From assembly GCA_047495785.1 (NCBI GenBank), contig JBLDXI010000003.1:2914001-2978000 (forward strand): a DNA stretch of 64,000 nt, in the 5' to 3' direction. Position numbers and translations under genes: made by a program. This DNA comes from Lepidodermella squamata (lineage: Eukaryota; Gastrotricha). Shown one piece after another: positions 32,333 through 42,283 of this stretch (the stretch's first letter is position 1; every line of letters begins with the position of its first letter). Under the pieces are notes generated by a model that did not search any database, was not told the origin of the DNA, and saw only the letters and a program-made list of their open reading frames with translations.

Positions 32333-33098
32333 TAAATGTCGTACCGTTATGAGCAATCCGCCCCAATTGGCAATTGGGTTACCCTAAAGAGAAATTGCTC
32401 TAAATATCCACTTTTTAAGCAAATTAATAATTCCCAAAATAATTATTTCCCAATACGATACATCGATGGTGACCGATAATCGTGGTATTTTCAATTTATT
32501 CTCTACTTATTATCATTTTGCGGCATTAATGGCTGGAAATTTCAAATAATACTCAAATTTATATTTTCTTAAAGGATGTCAACCCTAGCAGTCTCAATTC
32601 CGGTTCCCCAGTTCTAGTATGTGGTTCACCTAGCTTGACATTTCGGATTCCTTTTTTCCACAGAAGTTGATCCCAGAGACTCTTTCAACCTCCATGAAAT
32701 TTATGTGAACGAGGGGTTTGGGTTTTTAGACTTTTTAGACTGATCAATTGCTTACTATGACGAAATTAATCAGTCGGAACTAAGATCATTATCTTGAACC
32801 TTGAAGGTTATTCAGCAAAAGTTCCAGCTGCCAACTATGACCTATTAGTCGGTTTTTGGCGCTTGAACTTCGGGAAAGCTTTATTATATCTCTATCAACC
32901 CACTGAGTTAGAAATTTAATCAGTGAGCAACCTTTTTAGGCTACAGGCTTTTTAGGAGGAAATATTCGGTGTTTCTAGATACTGTCAATTATTATTGTCC
33001 TTAGCGATATCTTATATCTCCATCTTGGGCATATTACCTCATGGGTTATCCCAATTGCCTTTTGGGAGGATCGCTTAAAACGGTACGACATAAATATA
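32333..33098. mobile_element. Degenerate inverted-repeat element
   Basis: Left arm ATGTCGTACCGTTATGAGC ... CAATTGGCAATTGGGTTA (32337-32382) pairs imperfectly with the right arm GGGTTATCCCAATTGCC ... AACGGTACGACAT (33042-33090). No ORF of note in between and no clear target duplication. Confidence 0.45.
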
Positions 33099-33228
33099 CA
33101 GTGAAACCTTTCACCTCGAAGGGCTGTACGGTTCCGAAGAATGCATTCGACATTTAAAGAAAAATTTAGCCAGTTGGTTCCACGAAATTTACATGCTGGG
33201 AGAGTTTCCGCCTTCAGGTGTCACTGTA
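33097..33228. mobile_element. Small TA-flanked MITE (pogo/Tigger-type ends)
   Basis: Body 33099-33226 begins CAGTGAAACCT and ends AGGTGTCACTG, inverted copies with one mismatch, with TA on both sides. It abuts the inverted-repeat element to its left. Confidence 0.5.
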
Positions 33229-33771
33229 TGACGTTGGCAAAACCTAAAGGTGAACCAGCAAAGCTTAGCGATCACTACGTTCTCTGTGCATGAAAGTTTA
33301 GAAAACTCTGCTTATACAGTTTTATATTCATTCTCTTTGAAGGTTATTTTTCGAATTTCTTCAGCGGATTTTCCAGCTGTCTGAAAGAAGAGTCTACAAT
33401 CTTGAGTCTAAGATCAATCGTTGTCCACGCCCGCAAACACACCGACAGCAGCACTGCAAATTCTCTAAAATCTAAAAATTGCGTGTAACACAGCACTCCT
33501 GAGGGTTCAACTGTCACCCAGATTACTTCAACGCCCAAAAAACTGGGTTGCCCGAGTGAATTTTCGAAATCTCAAGCGAAAAAATCGCAGGCTTGAATAT
33601 GTAATATTGAAATTCTTGAAACTTTCAAGCCATAGAATTTTGAATTTCGGGAAAATAACTGCGAAGTTCAACCATTAAATTCTCATTATCGACATCTCGC
33701 TCATCTCATTGTAGAATGCCACTTGCGGCATAAAAAATAAAAAAATGATTAGCACGGAACCAATAATTCCA
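33229..33771. other. Intergenic, no feature seen
   Basis: AT-rich spacer; a 64-codon minus-strand ORF at 33344-33538 has no supporting features. Confidence 0.3.
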
Positions 33772-33889
33772 ATTAAGACAGAGTGGCATGGTATAAAAAC
33801 AGCGAAAATTTAGCTCAATTATCATCAACCATCTTTCGCTTTTTCATTTGCTAATCAATAATTTATCTTCATCTCATTCTCAATCAACA
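33772..33889 (+). promoter_or_regulatory. KSV5 promoter
   Basis: AATTAAGACAGAGTGGCATG, TATAAAA at 33792-33798, then ATTATCATCAACCATC and a 5' UTR that differs from KSV4's by only a few bases. Confidence 0.7.
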
Positions 33890-34391
33890 ATGCGCGCTTT
33901 CCTCGCTGTCGCTGTTGTCGTCCTGCTCGGCCTTGGTAATCTTGTTCCCAAATCGTTTTCGCCGTCTCTAAATGTTTTAAATTATTTTAGCTTATTCCGA
34001 GGCCAAGGTGTGGAATGTCGAGTCGAAGGAAATGCACCGGCACTACGAGAAGAAGGTGAGCACCTCGGCGAGCCGCTCCTTCGAGAACAAGAGGGCTTTC
34101 CGCAAGGGACGTGCCTTGCCGATGAAGAAGCGCCACGGCAAGAAGATGAACAAGCGCCGCGGATCCTTCTCCAAGTCGGTCTCCAAGTCTGTTTCCTACT
34201 CGCGGTCCGCTTCGTTCTCCGGCAACCGCTTCGGCAAGAACAAGCGATTCGGTGGTCGCAAGTTCGGCAAGCACGGCAAGAACTTCGGCTACGGCCGCAA
34301 GGGCGGCAAGTTCGGCCACGGCAAGTTCGGCGGCCGCAAGGCCAACAAGGGCTCGTACTCCTTCAGCAAGTCCGTCAGCGTCTCCAACTAA
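33890..34391 (+). CDS. KSV5: short secreted basic Ser-rich protein, KSV family
   Basis: Exons 33890-33935 (46 nt) and 33991-34391, with a 55-bp phase-1 intron. The product is 148 aa, in the longer NRFGKNKRF form shared with KSV6 (NRFGNNKRF in KSV1, NRWGKNKRF in KSV7). One signal-peptide change (LAVAVVV) and GRALPMKKRHG distinguish it. Promoter is nearly the same as KSV4's. All family Ser blocks are intact. Confidence 0.87.
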
Positions 34392-34751
34392 ATGAAAACG
34401 CAAAAACTTTCTACCGTTGATTAATTCCAAAACTTACGATCGAAAATAAAATAATTTAATCGGTCATTCGTTCTACATTTTTGAAGCTTTTGCTGTGAAG
34501 AGTTGTTTTTTTCTGCCTTTCAAGATAATCGAAATCCTTCTTCGAGGTAAATAGCTTTGGGCCTTGATAGATACGCAAAGAGGAAATTAATGGAATTAGG
34601 GAAATTCGTGGAAATTCGTAGATGTAGGCCCGAAAGCTGAAGAATCCTATTACGACATTCAGCAAATGACATGCATCTACAGGTAAACATGCCCTACTTT
34701 TTATTATTTCATCTCACCAGCCAATATATACCAATAAAATCTAACTCGCCT
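34392..34751. other. Intergenic, no feature seen
   Basis: AT-rich 3' flank of KSV5 with AATAAA near 34446. Confidence 0.35.
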
Positions 34752-35680
34752 AAGGTGGGTTCACAGACTCGGCGACAGGGCGACACGACAGGGTGGCGAC
34801 GCGACAACTAAAATGTCGCGCGCGATTATCGCGAGGGTGTTCACAGACTCGACGGTGTCGCGTGAGTCGCGCGTGTCGCATCAGCGTCGCTGGCGACTTA
34901 TCGCGAGGGTGTTCACAGACTGGGCGATCTGTCGCGCGCTCTAACAATAGCGTTGCGTAACAGCTGGCGACGTCGAAAACAATGGATGTTGTCGCTTGTC
35001 GCAGCAACTGGCTCGAAAATAGGGGATTTTCAACCTCGCGACGCGACAAGGCGACAAGGTGTGTGATCAAAGTATAGAGGCCGCGGCGATTAATTTTCCT
35101 GATTTTTCAGAACGGGGTAAAAAATGCGGCGAATATTTAGATGCGGCGATTATTCGAGTGCGGTCTTCATTTTCTTTAATGACAGTTTATTCACCAGTAG
35201 ACAGGTGTAACAGGTGCGCCAGAGGGCGGTCTTTACTGTAATCAAGATTTGCAGCTAGCGCAATGAGTTTACATATCCGCTAAGAAATACGGATAATCCG
35301 CCTACTCGGAGTCACCTATGTGTCTCATTGAGGGTGACTGCTAATCGCTGGTAAGTGCGGCGATTATTCGCGCGCGGCCTTTATTATTGCCAAATTGTTG
35401 AAAATGGGGGGTTATTGCGGCGATTACTCGAGTGCGGCCTTCATACTGTAGTTTACGGTACCCAATGAAGAAATGAAGTACTACGACGAGGAGGAATAAA
35501 ATAAGGCTGCTTCTATTACAATTTCTTATAATTTCGCACAATGGATTTGTCGCGCGACAGCGTGTCTCAACCGTGACTATCTATGTGAGTCGCTCGGCTG
35601 TTTCAGCGCGACAAGTGCGCGACAGTCGCGATGTCGCGCGCGACAGTGTCGCCCTGTCGCCGAGTCTGTGAACCCACCTT
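34752..35680. mobile_element. GC-rich inverted-repeat DNA element with subterminal repeats
   Basis: Ends of 35 bp are perfect inverted copies (AAGGTGGGTTCACAGACTCG...). GTTCACAGACT occurs three times in the left 170 bp, and GCGACA/TGTCGC motifs fill both arms. The middle has several GCGGCGATTA-type direct repeats (about 35141, 35358 and 35417). No transposase ORF; no convincing target duplication (CTA/TTA flank only). Confidence 0.65.
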
Positions 35681-35864
35681 TATACGCTATGTGTATCACT
35701 CTAAAAGCATAACATCTATTGAAGCATAATTTTACAGAAAATAAATACATGCTGGTGGCTATCATCTTCATGACGTTACTCTTCAGCCACGCTTGAAAAT
35801 CATCGCCGCATATCACTCGAATAATGCCTAGTGATTCGGCATTGATTTCGCCTCGTAATAACAA

Positions 35865-36497
35865 TTAGACGAGCAGGCGAGCCGTTTCCTCAAGACGACC
35901 TTGCGCCTTCTCTTGTGCTGCCTTCTTCGCTGCTCTCTCGTTACATCGCGCCTGCATTGCAGCATTCTTTGCTGCTTGCGCGGCATGCATTTTGGCATTT
36001 TCGGCATCCCAATAGGCCTTAGTGGCTTCAAGTAGCCTTGTCGGTGTTTTCCGAGATTGCTCAATTGCCTCCTCACGACCAAGGCCCTTAGCTGCTGCTT
36101 CGGCTGCATTTTTTGCTGCTCTCCTTGCTAACATTGCTTCATGTGATCTTTTTATTTGCGCCGCCAGTTTCTCTTTTTCAGCTTCTTTTTTCATCAGGCG
36201 ATCAGCAGGTGTTTCGCGACAAAAGGCCTCCTCTGCCGCTGCCTTAGCTGCGGCAACTTCGGCCATTGTTGCTGCCTGGCAGCCCTGTCGGCCTTTTCTG
36301 CTTGGCTTTCCGGTTTTCGACTATCTCTGTATCTGCTGACGCCTCCCCTGCGAGAAGCTTCCATAAGGGCTGAGTTCCAATCGTCCGCATTCGCAGCCCA
36401 AACACCAACGAAAGCCTTTAAAATGAAAAGATAAGTGATGGTCAAACTTGATGAAGAAACAAACCACCAGCATAACGACAACCAAAAACCTGTTCAT
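35865..36497 (-). CDS. Secreted Ala/Lys/Glu-rich helical protein with an apparent frameshift
   Basis: Exon 1 is 36468-36497 (30 nt, phase 0), then a 52-bp intron, then 36415 downward. This yields a signal peptide MNRFLVVVMLAFVGVWAANA followed by DDWNSALMEASRRGG and SQAEKADRAAR in one frame. The strongly coding-like continuation (AEVAAAKAAAEEAF, EKEKLAAQIKRSHEAMLARR, QAAKNAAMQARCNERAAKK) lies in another frame and stops at 35865. The change of frame falls between about 36265 and 36300. The protein would be about 190 aa of charged, Ala-rich probable helix. Either the sequence carries a one-base error or the gene is a pseudogene. No family recognised. Confidence 0.6.
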
Positions 36498-37272
36498 AAT
36501 GACTGTGGGAAGGTATAATATTATCGAAAATTGAGAAGAATGAAATTCCCTGCCGAGGCGATGGCTTTTATCGGCTAAGCGGGCGTGAATAATAGCCATC
36601 TGTACCACTGCTGTTCACGTGGCGTTTCATACCCATAGCGGTTGGCTAGCATTTCATTCTACAACAAGGTGGAAAAAAATAAGTAGGCCATTCATACTGT
36701 TTGGCAAACCAGCTGCGGGTCTAGACGATGCGAACTCAATGTTTAGTTGAATCATTTAAAAAATATTTACTCAATAACGCGTATTACTTATGACTAGTTA
36801 AACCTGAATTACCTGAAAGTCTTACTTTGACGAGGGCCTTCGACGATCTTTCCATATTTCCGAAGTAAACCATTCTGCAAAAGATTCGGAAATATCATCA
36901 ATAGGATCATCACTACTTTCATGAACCCCAGTTTTCGCTCAAGAAAGGCAGTACTACAATTTATTGAGCTGAAATCTGAAATCCTGCTTGGTGTGATCTT
37001 TTTGCACAAATTATGAATCATCACTTTGCAAAAAATACAGCGCTGATTCATAATTATTAGCTCTTGTTCGCACAAAGTGGTTACCACGAAGGACGAAGAA
37101 TCATTTTGATCACGTCAATAAGACAAAGAATCACGTTCTACTGCAAATTTCTTCGTCGAGGTCACATCGAAAACACGTGTCCCAAGGCCCAAGGTGCGGC
37201 GCAAAGTCCTGTTTGCTGCGAAAAAGGCTTCATGGAGACACAGTCATGGCGAGGCCTGTAAGACTTTGAGCG
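36498..37272. other. Intergenic left of the retrotransposon
   Basis: No complete gene. A frame open from 37122 runs to the insertion site and, skipping the element, continues to a TAA at 42421-42423, giving 96 basic codons without recognisable domain. Confidence 0.35.
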
Positions 37273-37517
37273 TGTCAGGACCACGCGACCCTGTAGTATC
37301 GGCGGTCGAGAAGTTTCCAGAAACTTCCGCGTTCTCGAACCTGCCAGAACCCAGCAAGTTCTCGAACCTTCCAGAAACTTCCGATTCTAGAACATTCCAT
37401 TGTAATATATAAACCCTTGTTTCGCTTATGTTATTTTAATTGTAATATTAACTGTTTCTTTGCTAATAAACGGCAATACTTAGCTTACAGCTTCTGTGTT
37501 TTGCTTCCGCTCTTACA
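37273..37517 (+). repeat. 5' LTR
   Basis: 245 bp, TGTCAGGACC...CTCTTACA. TATA box TATATAAA at 37406-37413; a start site about 30 bp downstream would fall near 37438. Confidence 0.93.
37406..37448 (+). promoter_or_regulatory. LTR core promoter and predicted RNA 5' end
   Basis: TATATAAA (37406-37413) lies 32 bp before AATTGTAATAT (37438-37448). That 11-mer is the exact reverse complement of the segment at 37520-37530, so I predict the RNA to start at 37438. Confidence 0.6.
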
Positions 37518-37519
37518 CG

Positions 37520-37530
37520 ATATTACAATT
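37520..37530 (+). other. Putative self-priming primer-binding site
   Basis: ATATTACAATT, two bases after the 5' LTR, pairs perfectly with the predicted first 11 nt of the element's RNA. The position has no TGG start typical of tRNA-primed elements. Eleven nt is the length used by the self-primed Tf1 element. Confidence 0.65.
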
Positions 37531-37583
37531 CACCCGTAACTGGCTAGCTACCTATTGCCATCCGATTCCGATTCACGTCTGCA

Positions 37584-40500
37584 ATGGAAGCTACCGAACT
37601 CCATGCCCAGTTGGCCGATCTTCAAGGCCAGAACTATGCGATTAACCAGCGACTCAACGCCTTCACCGACCAAATCGCACAACTCTGCACCGCTGTCAAC
37701 GCCTTGCGAGCTGTTGCACCCTCGGTTCAACCCGTTGCTTCGGATCCCGTTGCCCAAGTCCCGGTTACTACGACTCAGCCGAATGCTTTACGGGCGAAGA
37801 TACCTGGTCGGTATGCCGGCGATCGGTCTAAGTTCCGAGCCTTTGTCACGCAATGCCAGATCTACCTACGACTGAATGCAGCCTACTACCCCGATGATTC
37901 TGCAAAGGTCGCGTTCATCTGCACTCTGCTGGACGACTCTGCCCGAGATTGGATGACGCCCTTTGCCGAGACGAACCACGCCATTATGAGCGATTTTGCG
38001 GCGTTCCTGGCAAGTTTCAAGGCGGCCTTCGACGATCCTAATCGCACACGAACAGCCGAGTTAGCGCTTCAACGGCTCAAACAAGGCAACCGCTCAGTTG
38101 CAGTTTACGCTGCCGAGTTTCAGCGCCTGGCTGTCGACACCACCTGGAACGACTCCGCGCTCGCTCACCAGTTCCGGTTCGGTCTATCCGACGAAATCAA
38201 AGATGAGCTGGCCCGTGTTGATTACCCGTCCAACCTGCAAGATCTGATCAACCTGTCGAACAAAATTGACGCCAGGCTCACAGAGCGTAGGTTGGAGAGG
38301 AAGCATCAAGCGATTTTTCCAAGGTCCACGGTGGTTCCTCCCACGATCACCGCTCCTGCCTCATTGCCGCAAGCAGCAACACAGCCGGAGCCAGAGCCAA
38401 TGCAGGTCGACGTTGTTCGCAAACCGTTGACGCAAGCGGAACGAGAATACCGACGCAAGAACGGCCTCTGCATGTACTGCGGTCAACCTGGCCATGTTAT
38501 TCGTACCTGCCCGACACGACCTACCACAGCTCGTGTTAGGAAAATTAACAATATCCAACATGATGTACCTATTGCTGATGATGAAATAAATAATGAAGAA
38601 TCGTACTCGCGCTCCTCTCTTTTTCTGTTGAGGTCTGTTGTCAACGTCCCAAAGGATGACCTTGCTGTCATGGCAATAGCTATGGTCGACTGCGGCGCGG
38701 ACGGCAACTTCATGGACATCCAGTTCGCCAAGGAGCACGACATCCCGCTGATCGAAAAGAAGAAACCAATCCCTGTTGGTGGAATAGATGGCCGATCGCT
38801 CAAATCTGGTCCGATAACTCATCAAACTGCTCCCTTACAGTTCGAAATCTATGGCCACATCGAGACTATTGTATTCGAGCTCATCGATAGTCCTCACTAC
38901 CCAGTCATCCTCGGTATTCCCTGGTTGGAGCTTCACGACCCAACGATCCGATGGTCGGGTAGAACAATCATGTTCAACGCTGCGCATTGCAAGAAGCATT
39001 GCAACGCTGAATTCCAGCATCATTTCGTTGCGGCTGTGAGTCAAGCTACAGCTGCGCCTGTAGACCCGCTCCAAGGTCTACCTTCAAAATACCATGAGTT
39101 TGCTGATGTCTTCAGCGAAAAAGAAGCTGACAAACTACCCCCACATCGGCCATACGATTGTCCGATCGATCTCGAACCTGGAACAATGCCACCATTCGGC
39201 CCGATCTACAGTTTATCAGAAGTTGAGCTGGAAGCATTGAAGAAATACATTTCCGAGAACCTGGAGAAAGGCTTCATCCGTTCATCAAAGTCCTCTGCGG
39301 GATCTCCCATCCTTTTCGTTAAGAAAAAAGACGGCACCCTTCGGCTATGTGTCGACTATCGTGGCCTGAACAAAATCACAAAACGAAACCGGTATCCATT
39401 GCCTTTGATTCCGGAACTCCTGGACCGTTTGCGACATGCTAAGATCTTTACTAAGCTGGACCTCCGCGGCGCTTACAATTTACTCCGGATTAAGGAGGGC
39501 GATGAATGGAAAACCGCGTTCCGTACCAGGTATGGCCTTTTCGAGTACCTGGTTATGCCTTTTGGGTTGACCAATGCCCCGGCGGCGTTCCAGTATTTCA
39601 TGAACGACATATTCCGCGACATGCTGGACATTTGCGTGGTTATCTACCTCGATGATATCCTCATTTTCAGCGAAGATCCCAGCAAACACGAGGAACATGT
39701 CAGAGAAGTGCTTCGACGGCTGAGAGAAAATCGCCTATTCTCCAAACTGTCGAAGTGCGAGTTCGATGTCAAGAAGGTCGAATTTCTCGGATTTCACATT
39801 TCCACGGAAGGCATTGCCATGGACGAGAAGAAAGTGGCCTGTATCCGCGACTGGAAACGTCCAACATCCGTGAAAGACATCCAATGCTTCATGGGCTTTG
39901 CAAACTTCTATCGACGCTTCGTCGCGAATTTTGCCAAAATTGCGCACCCAATCAATCGTCTCCTGAAGAAAAATGCACCTTTTCACTGGGATGACAGCGC
40001 CGAACAAGCTTTCAAAACCCTGAAAGAGAAGTTCACTTCAGCTCCCGTTCTGATTCATCCAGACCCCGATTTGCCGTTCATTGTCGAGACCGACTGTTCA
40101 AATTTCGCACTTGGATGCATTCTCTCTCAAGTCCACTCCGATGGCCGTTTGCACCCTTGTGCTTACTACTCGCGAAGTCTGTCCGACGCCGAGCGGAACT
40201 ACGATATCCACGACAAGGAACTTTTGGCGGTCAAAGTGGCTTTCGAAGAATGGCGACATTACCTCGAAGGTGCTCGCCACAAAATAACGGTTTACTGCGA
40301 CCACAAAAACCTGGAATACTTCATGAGCCAAAGGAAGATTCTCAGTCAGAGGCAAGCTCGATGGGCGAACTTTTTCTCGCGATTCGATTTCGTTCTTACG
40401 TACCGCCCTGGTAGCAAAGGGGGAAAACCGGACGCCTTGTCCAGAAGACCCGAGTACCGCGGAACTGACAAAAATGACGATCCCGAAGCCTCGAGCGTGC

Positions 40501-42173
40501 TAACCCCTGCCCATTTCCAACTGATGGCACTCAAATCGTTTTCGTGGTCTTGCCAATTTTCGGAAGACATCAAGTCAGCTTTGGCCTCCGATTCCTTTGC
40601 AAAGTCCGTTCTTGAATCCTTAAACGGCGAACACTGCGACCCGAAGTATGAACACTTTTCCGAGCAAAACGGCTTGCTGTTGTTCAAGAACTTGATCTAC
40701 GTCCCTGAAAGTCTGCGGCTGAAAGTGTTACAGCTCCGTCATGACGCCAAGGTTGCAGGGCATTTCGGTTTCCGGAAAACTTTGGAGCTTGTCTCTCGCG
40801 ATTATTGGTGGCCGAAGCAACGCCAGTTTGTCTACGAGTTCGTCAAGACTTGCGATACCTGTAAGCGAGCCAAGGCGCCAAGACACCTGCCGTATGGCAA
40901 TCTCGAACCGTTACCAACCCCGGATCGACCATGGTCCTCCATTTCGATGGATTTCATCACCGAGCTTCCTCAATCAAACGGAAATACAGTGATTCTGAAT
41001 GTAGTCGATCGGCTAACGAAAATGGCCCATTTCATTTCGCTTCCCAAACTACCATCAGCAGAAGAAACAGCTTCAGTGTTTCTCAAGGACATTTTCCGAT
41101 TACACGGCGTACCAGATTCGACCGTGACAGACCGCGGCTCGCAATTCGCCTCAAAATTCTGGAAACGATTTTTTGAGCTTCTAGGAACCGATGTCAAACT
41201 CTCAACTGCAAATCACCCGGAAACAGACGGCCAGACGGAGCGTGTCAACCAGGTGCTGGAGCAATACCTTCGTTGTTTCACGAGCTACCAACAAGACGAT
41301 TGGGCCGATCTGCTCCCCATCGCTGAATTCTGCTACAATAATTCGCTGCACGCTTCGACGAACTGCACTCCTTTCCTTGCCAACTATGGTTTCCAGCCCA
41401 AATTCGACCCGTTGACACCAAATTCCAGTGAAGTTCCTCGCGCCGAAACTCGCATCAAGGACCTTTCGGAACTGAAAAACGCCCTCATGACCGAACTGGA
41501 AGCCGCAAAAGAAACGTACAAGAAATACGCCGACCTCAAGCGGCAACCAGGTCCAACTTTTTCCGAAGGCGACCTTGTTTGGCTATCAGCCAAGCATGTT
41601 TCGACGAACCGACCAAGCAAAAAACTTGATTTCAAGCGTCTTGGGCCGTTCAAAGTCGTCGAGAAGATCAGTGAGCTGGTTTACCGACTTCAACTGCCTC
41701 CCAGTCTGAAAATCCATCCGGTGTTTCACATCTCCATGCTAGAGCCATACGTCGAAAACACGATTCCCGGTCGAAAACAACCGCCGCCACCACCAGTCGA
41801 ATCCGAAGAAGGCGACGAATTCGAAGTTGAAGCCATACTCGACTCGAAGGTGGAACGTGGCACCTTGAAGTACCTGGTTGATTGGAAGGGTTATGGCCCA
41901 GAAGAACGAAGTTGGGAGCCGGTTTCAAACCTGAACTGTCCAGACCTGTTGGCCGAGTTCCACGCCAAGTACCCTGACAAACCGAAAGGCACGAATGCGA
42001 CGTCTGGAAGCCGTCGGCTACGACGGGGGGTGATGTCAGGACCACGCGACCCTGTAGTATCGGCGGTCGAGAAGTTTCCAGAAACTTCCGCGTTCTCGAA
42101 CCTGCCAGAACCCAGCAAGTTCTCGAACCTTCCAGAAACTTCCGATTCTAGAACATTCCATTGTAATATATAA
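37584..42173 (+). CDS. Gag-Pol polyprotein of the LTR retrotransposon (single ORF, chromodomain)
   Basis: One 1,529-codon frame. Gag-like region to about residue 250, CCHC zinc knuckle (CMYCGQPGHVIRTC, about 296-309), aspartic protease with DCGADGNF near 368, reverse transcriptase (LCVDYRGLNK near 588; VIYLDDILIF near 688), RNase H (TDCSNFALG near 835), integrase HHCC finger near 1050-1096, catalytic D-D-E residues in SMDFI, VTDRGSQ and TDGQTERVNQ, and a chromodomain (EVEAILDSK, YLVDWKGYG, SWEP) near 1412-1462. The last 46 codons come from the 3' LTR, and the stop TAA is part of the LTR TATA box. No frameshift or premature stop is seen, so the element appears competent. Gag and Pol share one frame, as in Tf1. 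Confidence 0.95.
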   Translation: MEATELHAQLADLQGQNYAINQRLNAFTDQIAQLCTAVNALRAVAPSVQPVASDPVAQVPVTTTQPNALRAKIPGRYAGDRSKFRAFVTQCQIYLRLNAAYYPDDSAKVAFICTLLDDSARDWMTPFAETNHAIMSDFAAFLASFKAAFDDPNRTRTAELALQRLKQGNRSVAVYAAEFQRLAVDTTWNDSALAHQFRFGLSDEIKDELARVDYPSNLQDLINLSNKIDARLTERRLERKHQAIFPRSTVVPPTITAPASLPQAATQPEPEPMQVDVVRKPLTQAEREYRRKNGLCMYCGQPGHVIRTCPTRPTTARVRKINNIQHDVPIADDEINNEESYSRSSLFLLRSVVNVPKDDLAVMAIAMVDCGADGNFMDIQFAKEHDIPLIEKKKPIPVGGIDGRSLKSGPITHQTAPLQFEIYGHIETIVFELIDSPHYPVILGIPWLELHDPTIRWSGRTIMFNAAHCKKHCNAEFQHHFVAAVSQATAAPVDPLQGLPSKYHEFADVFSEKEADKLPPHRPYDCPIDLEPGTMPPFGPIYSLSEVELEALKKYISENLEKGFIRSSKSSAGSPILFVKKKDGTLRLCVDYRGLNKITKRNRYPLPLIPELLDRLRHAKIFTKLDLRGAYNLLRIKEGDEWKTAFRTRYGLFEYLVMPFGLTNAPAAFQYFMNDIFRDMLDICVVIYLDDILIFSEDPSKHEEHVREVLRRLRENRLFSKLSKCEFDVKKVEFLGFHISTEGIAMDEKKVACIRDWKRPTSVKDIQCFMGFANFYRRFVANFAKIAHPINRLLKKNAPFHWDDSAEQAFKTLKEKFTSAPVLIHPDPDLPFIVETDCSNFALGCILSQVHSDGRLHPCAYYSRSLSDAERNYDIHDKELLAVKVAFEEWRHYLEGARHKITVYCDHKNLEYFMSQRKILSQRQARWANFFSRFDFVLTYRPGSKGGKPDALSRRPEYRGTDKNDDPEASSVLTPAHFQLMALKSFSWSCQFSEDIKSALASDSFAKSVLESLNGEHCDPKYEHFSEQNGLLLFKNLIYVPESLRLKVLQLRHDAKVAGHFGFRKTLELVSRDYWWPKQRQFVYEFVKTCDTCKRAKAPRHLPYGNLEPLPTPDRPWSSISMDFITELPQSNGNTVILNVVDRLTKMAHFISLPKLPSAEETASVFLKDIFRLHGVPDSTVTDRGSQFASKFWKRFFELLGTDVKLSTANHPETDGQTERVNQVLEQYLRCFTSYQQDDWADLLPIAEFCYNNSLHASTNCTPFLANYGFQPKFDPLTPNSSEVPRAETRIKDLSELKNALMTELEAAKETYKKYADLKRQPGPTFSEGDLVWLSAKHVSTNRPSKKLDFKRLGPFKVVEKISELVYRLQLPPSLKIHPVFHISMLEPYVENTIPGRKQPPPPPVESEEGDEFEVEAILDSKVERGTLKYLVDWKGYGPEERSWEPVSNLNCPDLLAEFHAKYPDKPKGTNATSGSRRLRRGVMSGPRDPVVSAVEKFPETSAFSNLPEPSKFSNLPETSDSRTFHCNI
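42021..42033 (+). other. Candidate polypurine tract
   Basis: A run of six G within CGACGGGGGGTGA directly precedes the 3' LTR, where plus-strand DNA priming is expected. Confidence 0.5.
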
Positions 42174-42278
42174 ACCCTTGTTTCGCTTATGTTATTTTAA
42201 TTGTAATATTAACTGTTTCTTTGCTAATAAACGGCAATACTTAGCTTACAGCTTCTGTGTTTTGCTTCCGCTCTTACA
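42034..42278 (+). repeat. 3' LTR
   Basis: 245 bp, identical to the 5' LTR by eye over its full length. Its first 140 bases are translated as the C-terminal tail of Gag-Pol. Confidence 0.93.
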
Positions 42279-42283
42279 GAGCG

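Larger units (their letters stand above)
37268..42283 (+). mobile_element. Full-length chromodomain Ty3/gypsy-type LTR retrotransposon
   Basis: Element 37273-42278 (5,006 bp) with two 245-bp LTRs that I read as identical, starting TG and ending CA, and a 5-bp target duplication GAGCG (37268-37272, 42279-42283). One long Gag-Pol ORF, an 11-nt self-priming type primer-binding site and a G-rich tract before the 3' LTR complete it. Identical LTRs mean a very recent insertion. Confidence 0.95.

Noticed and set aside
37194-37412. ORF across the left LTR boundary
   Set aside because: Host frame reading into the LTR; it only mirrors the LTR-coded tail of Gag-Pol.
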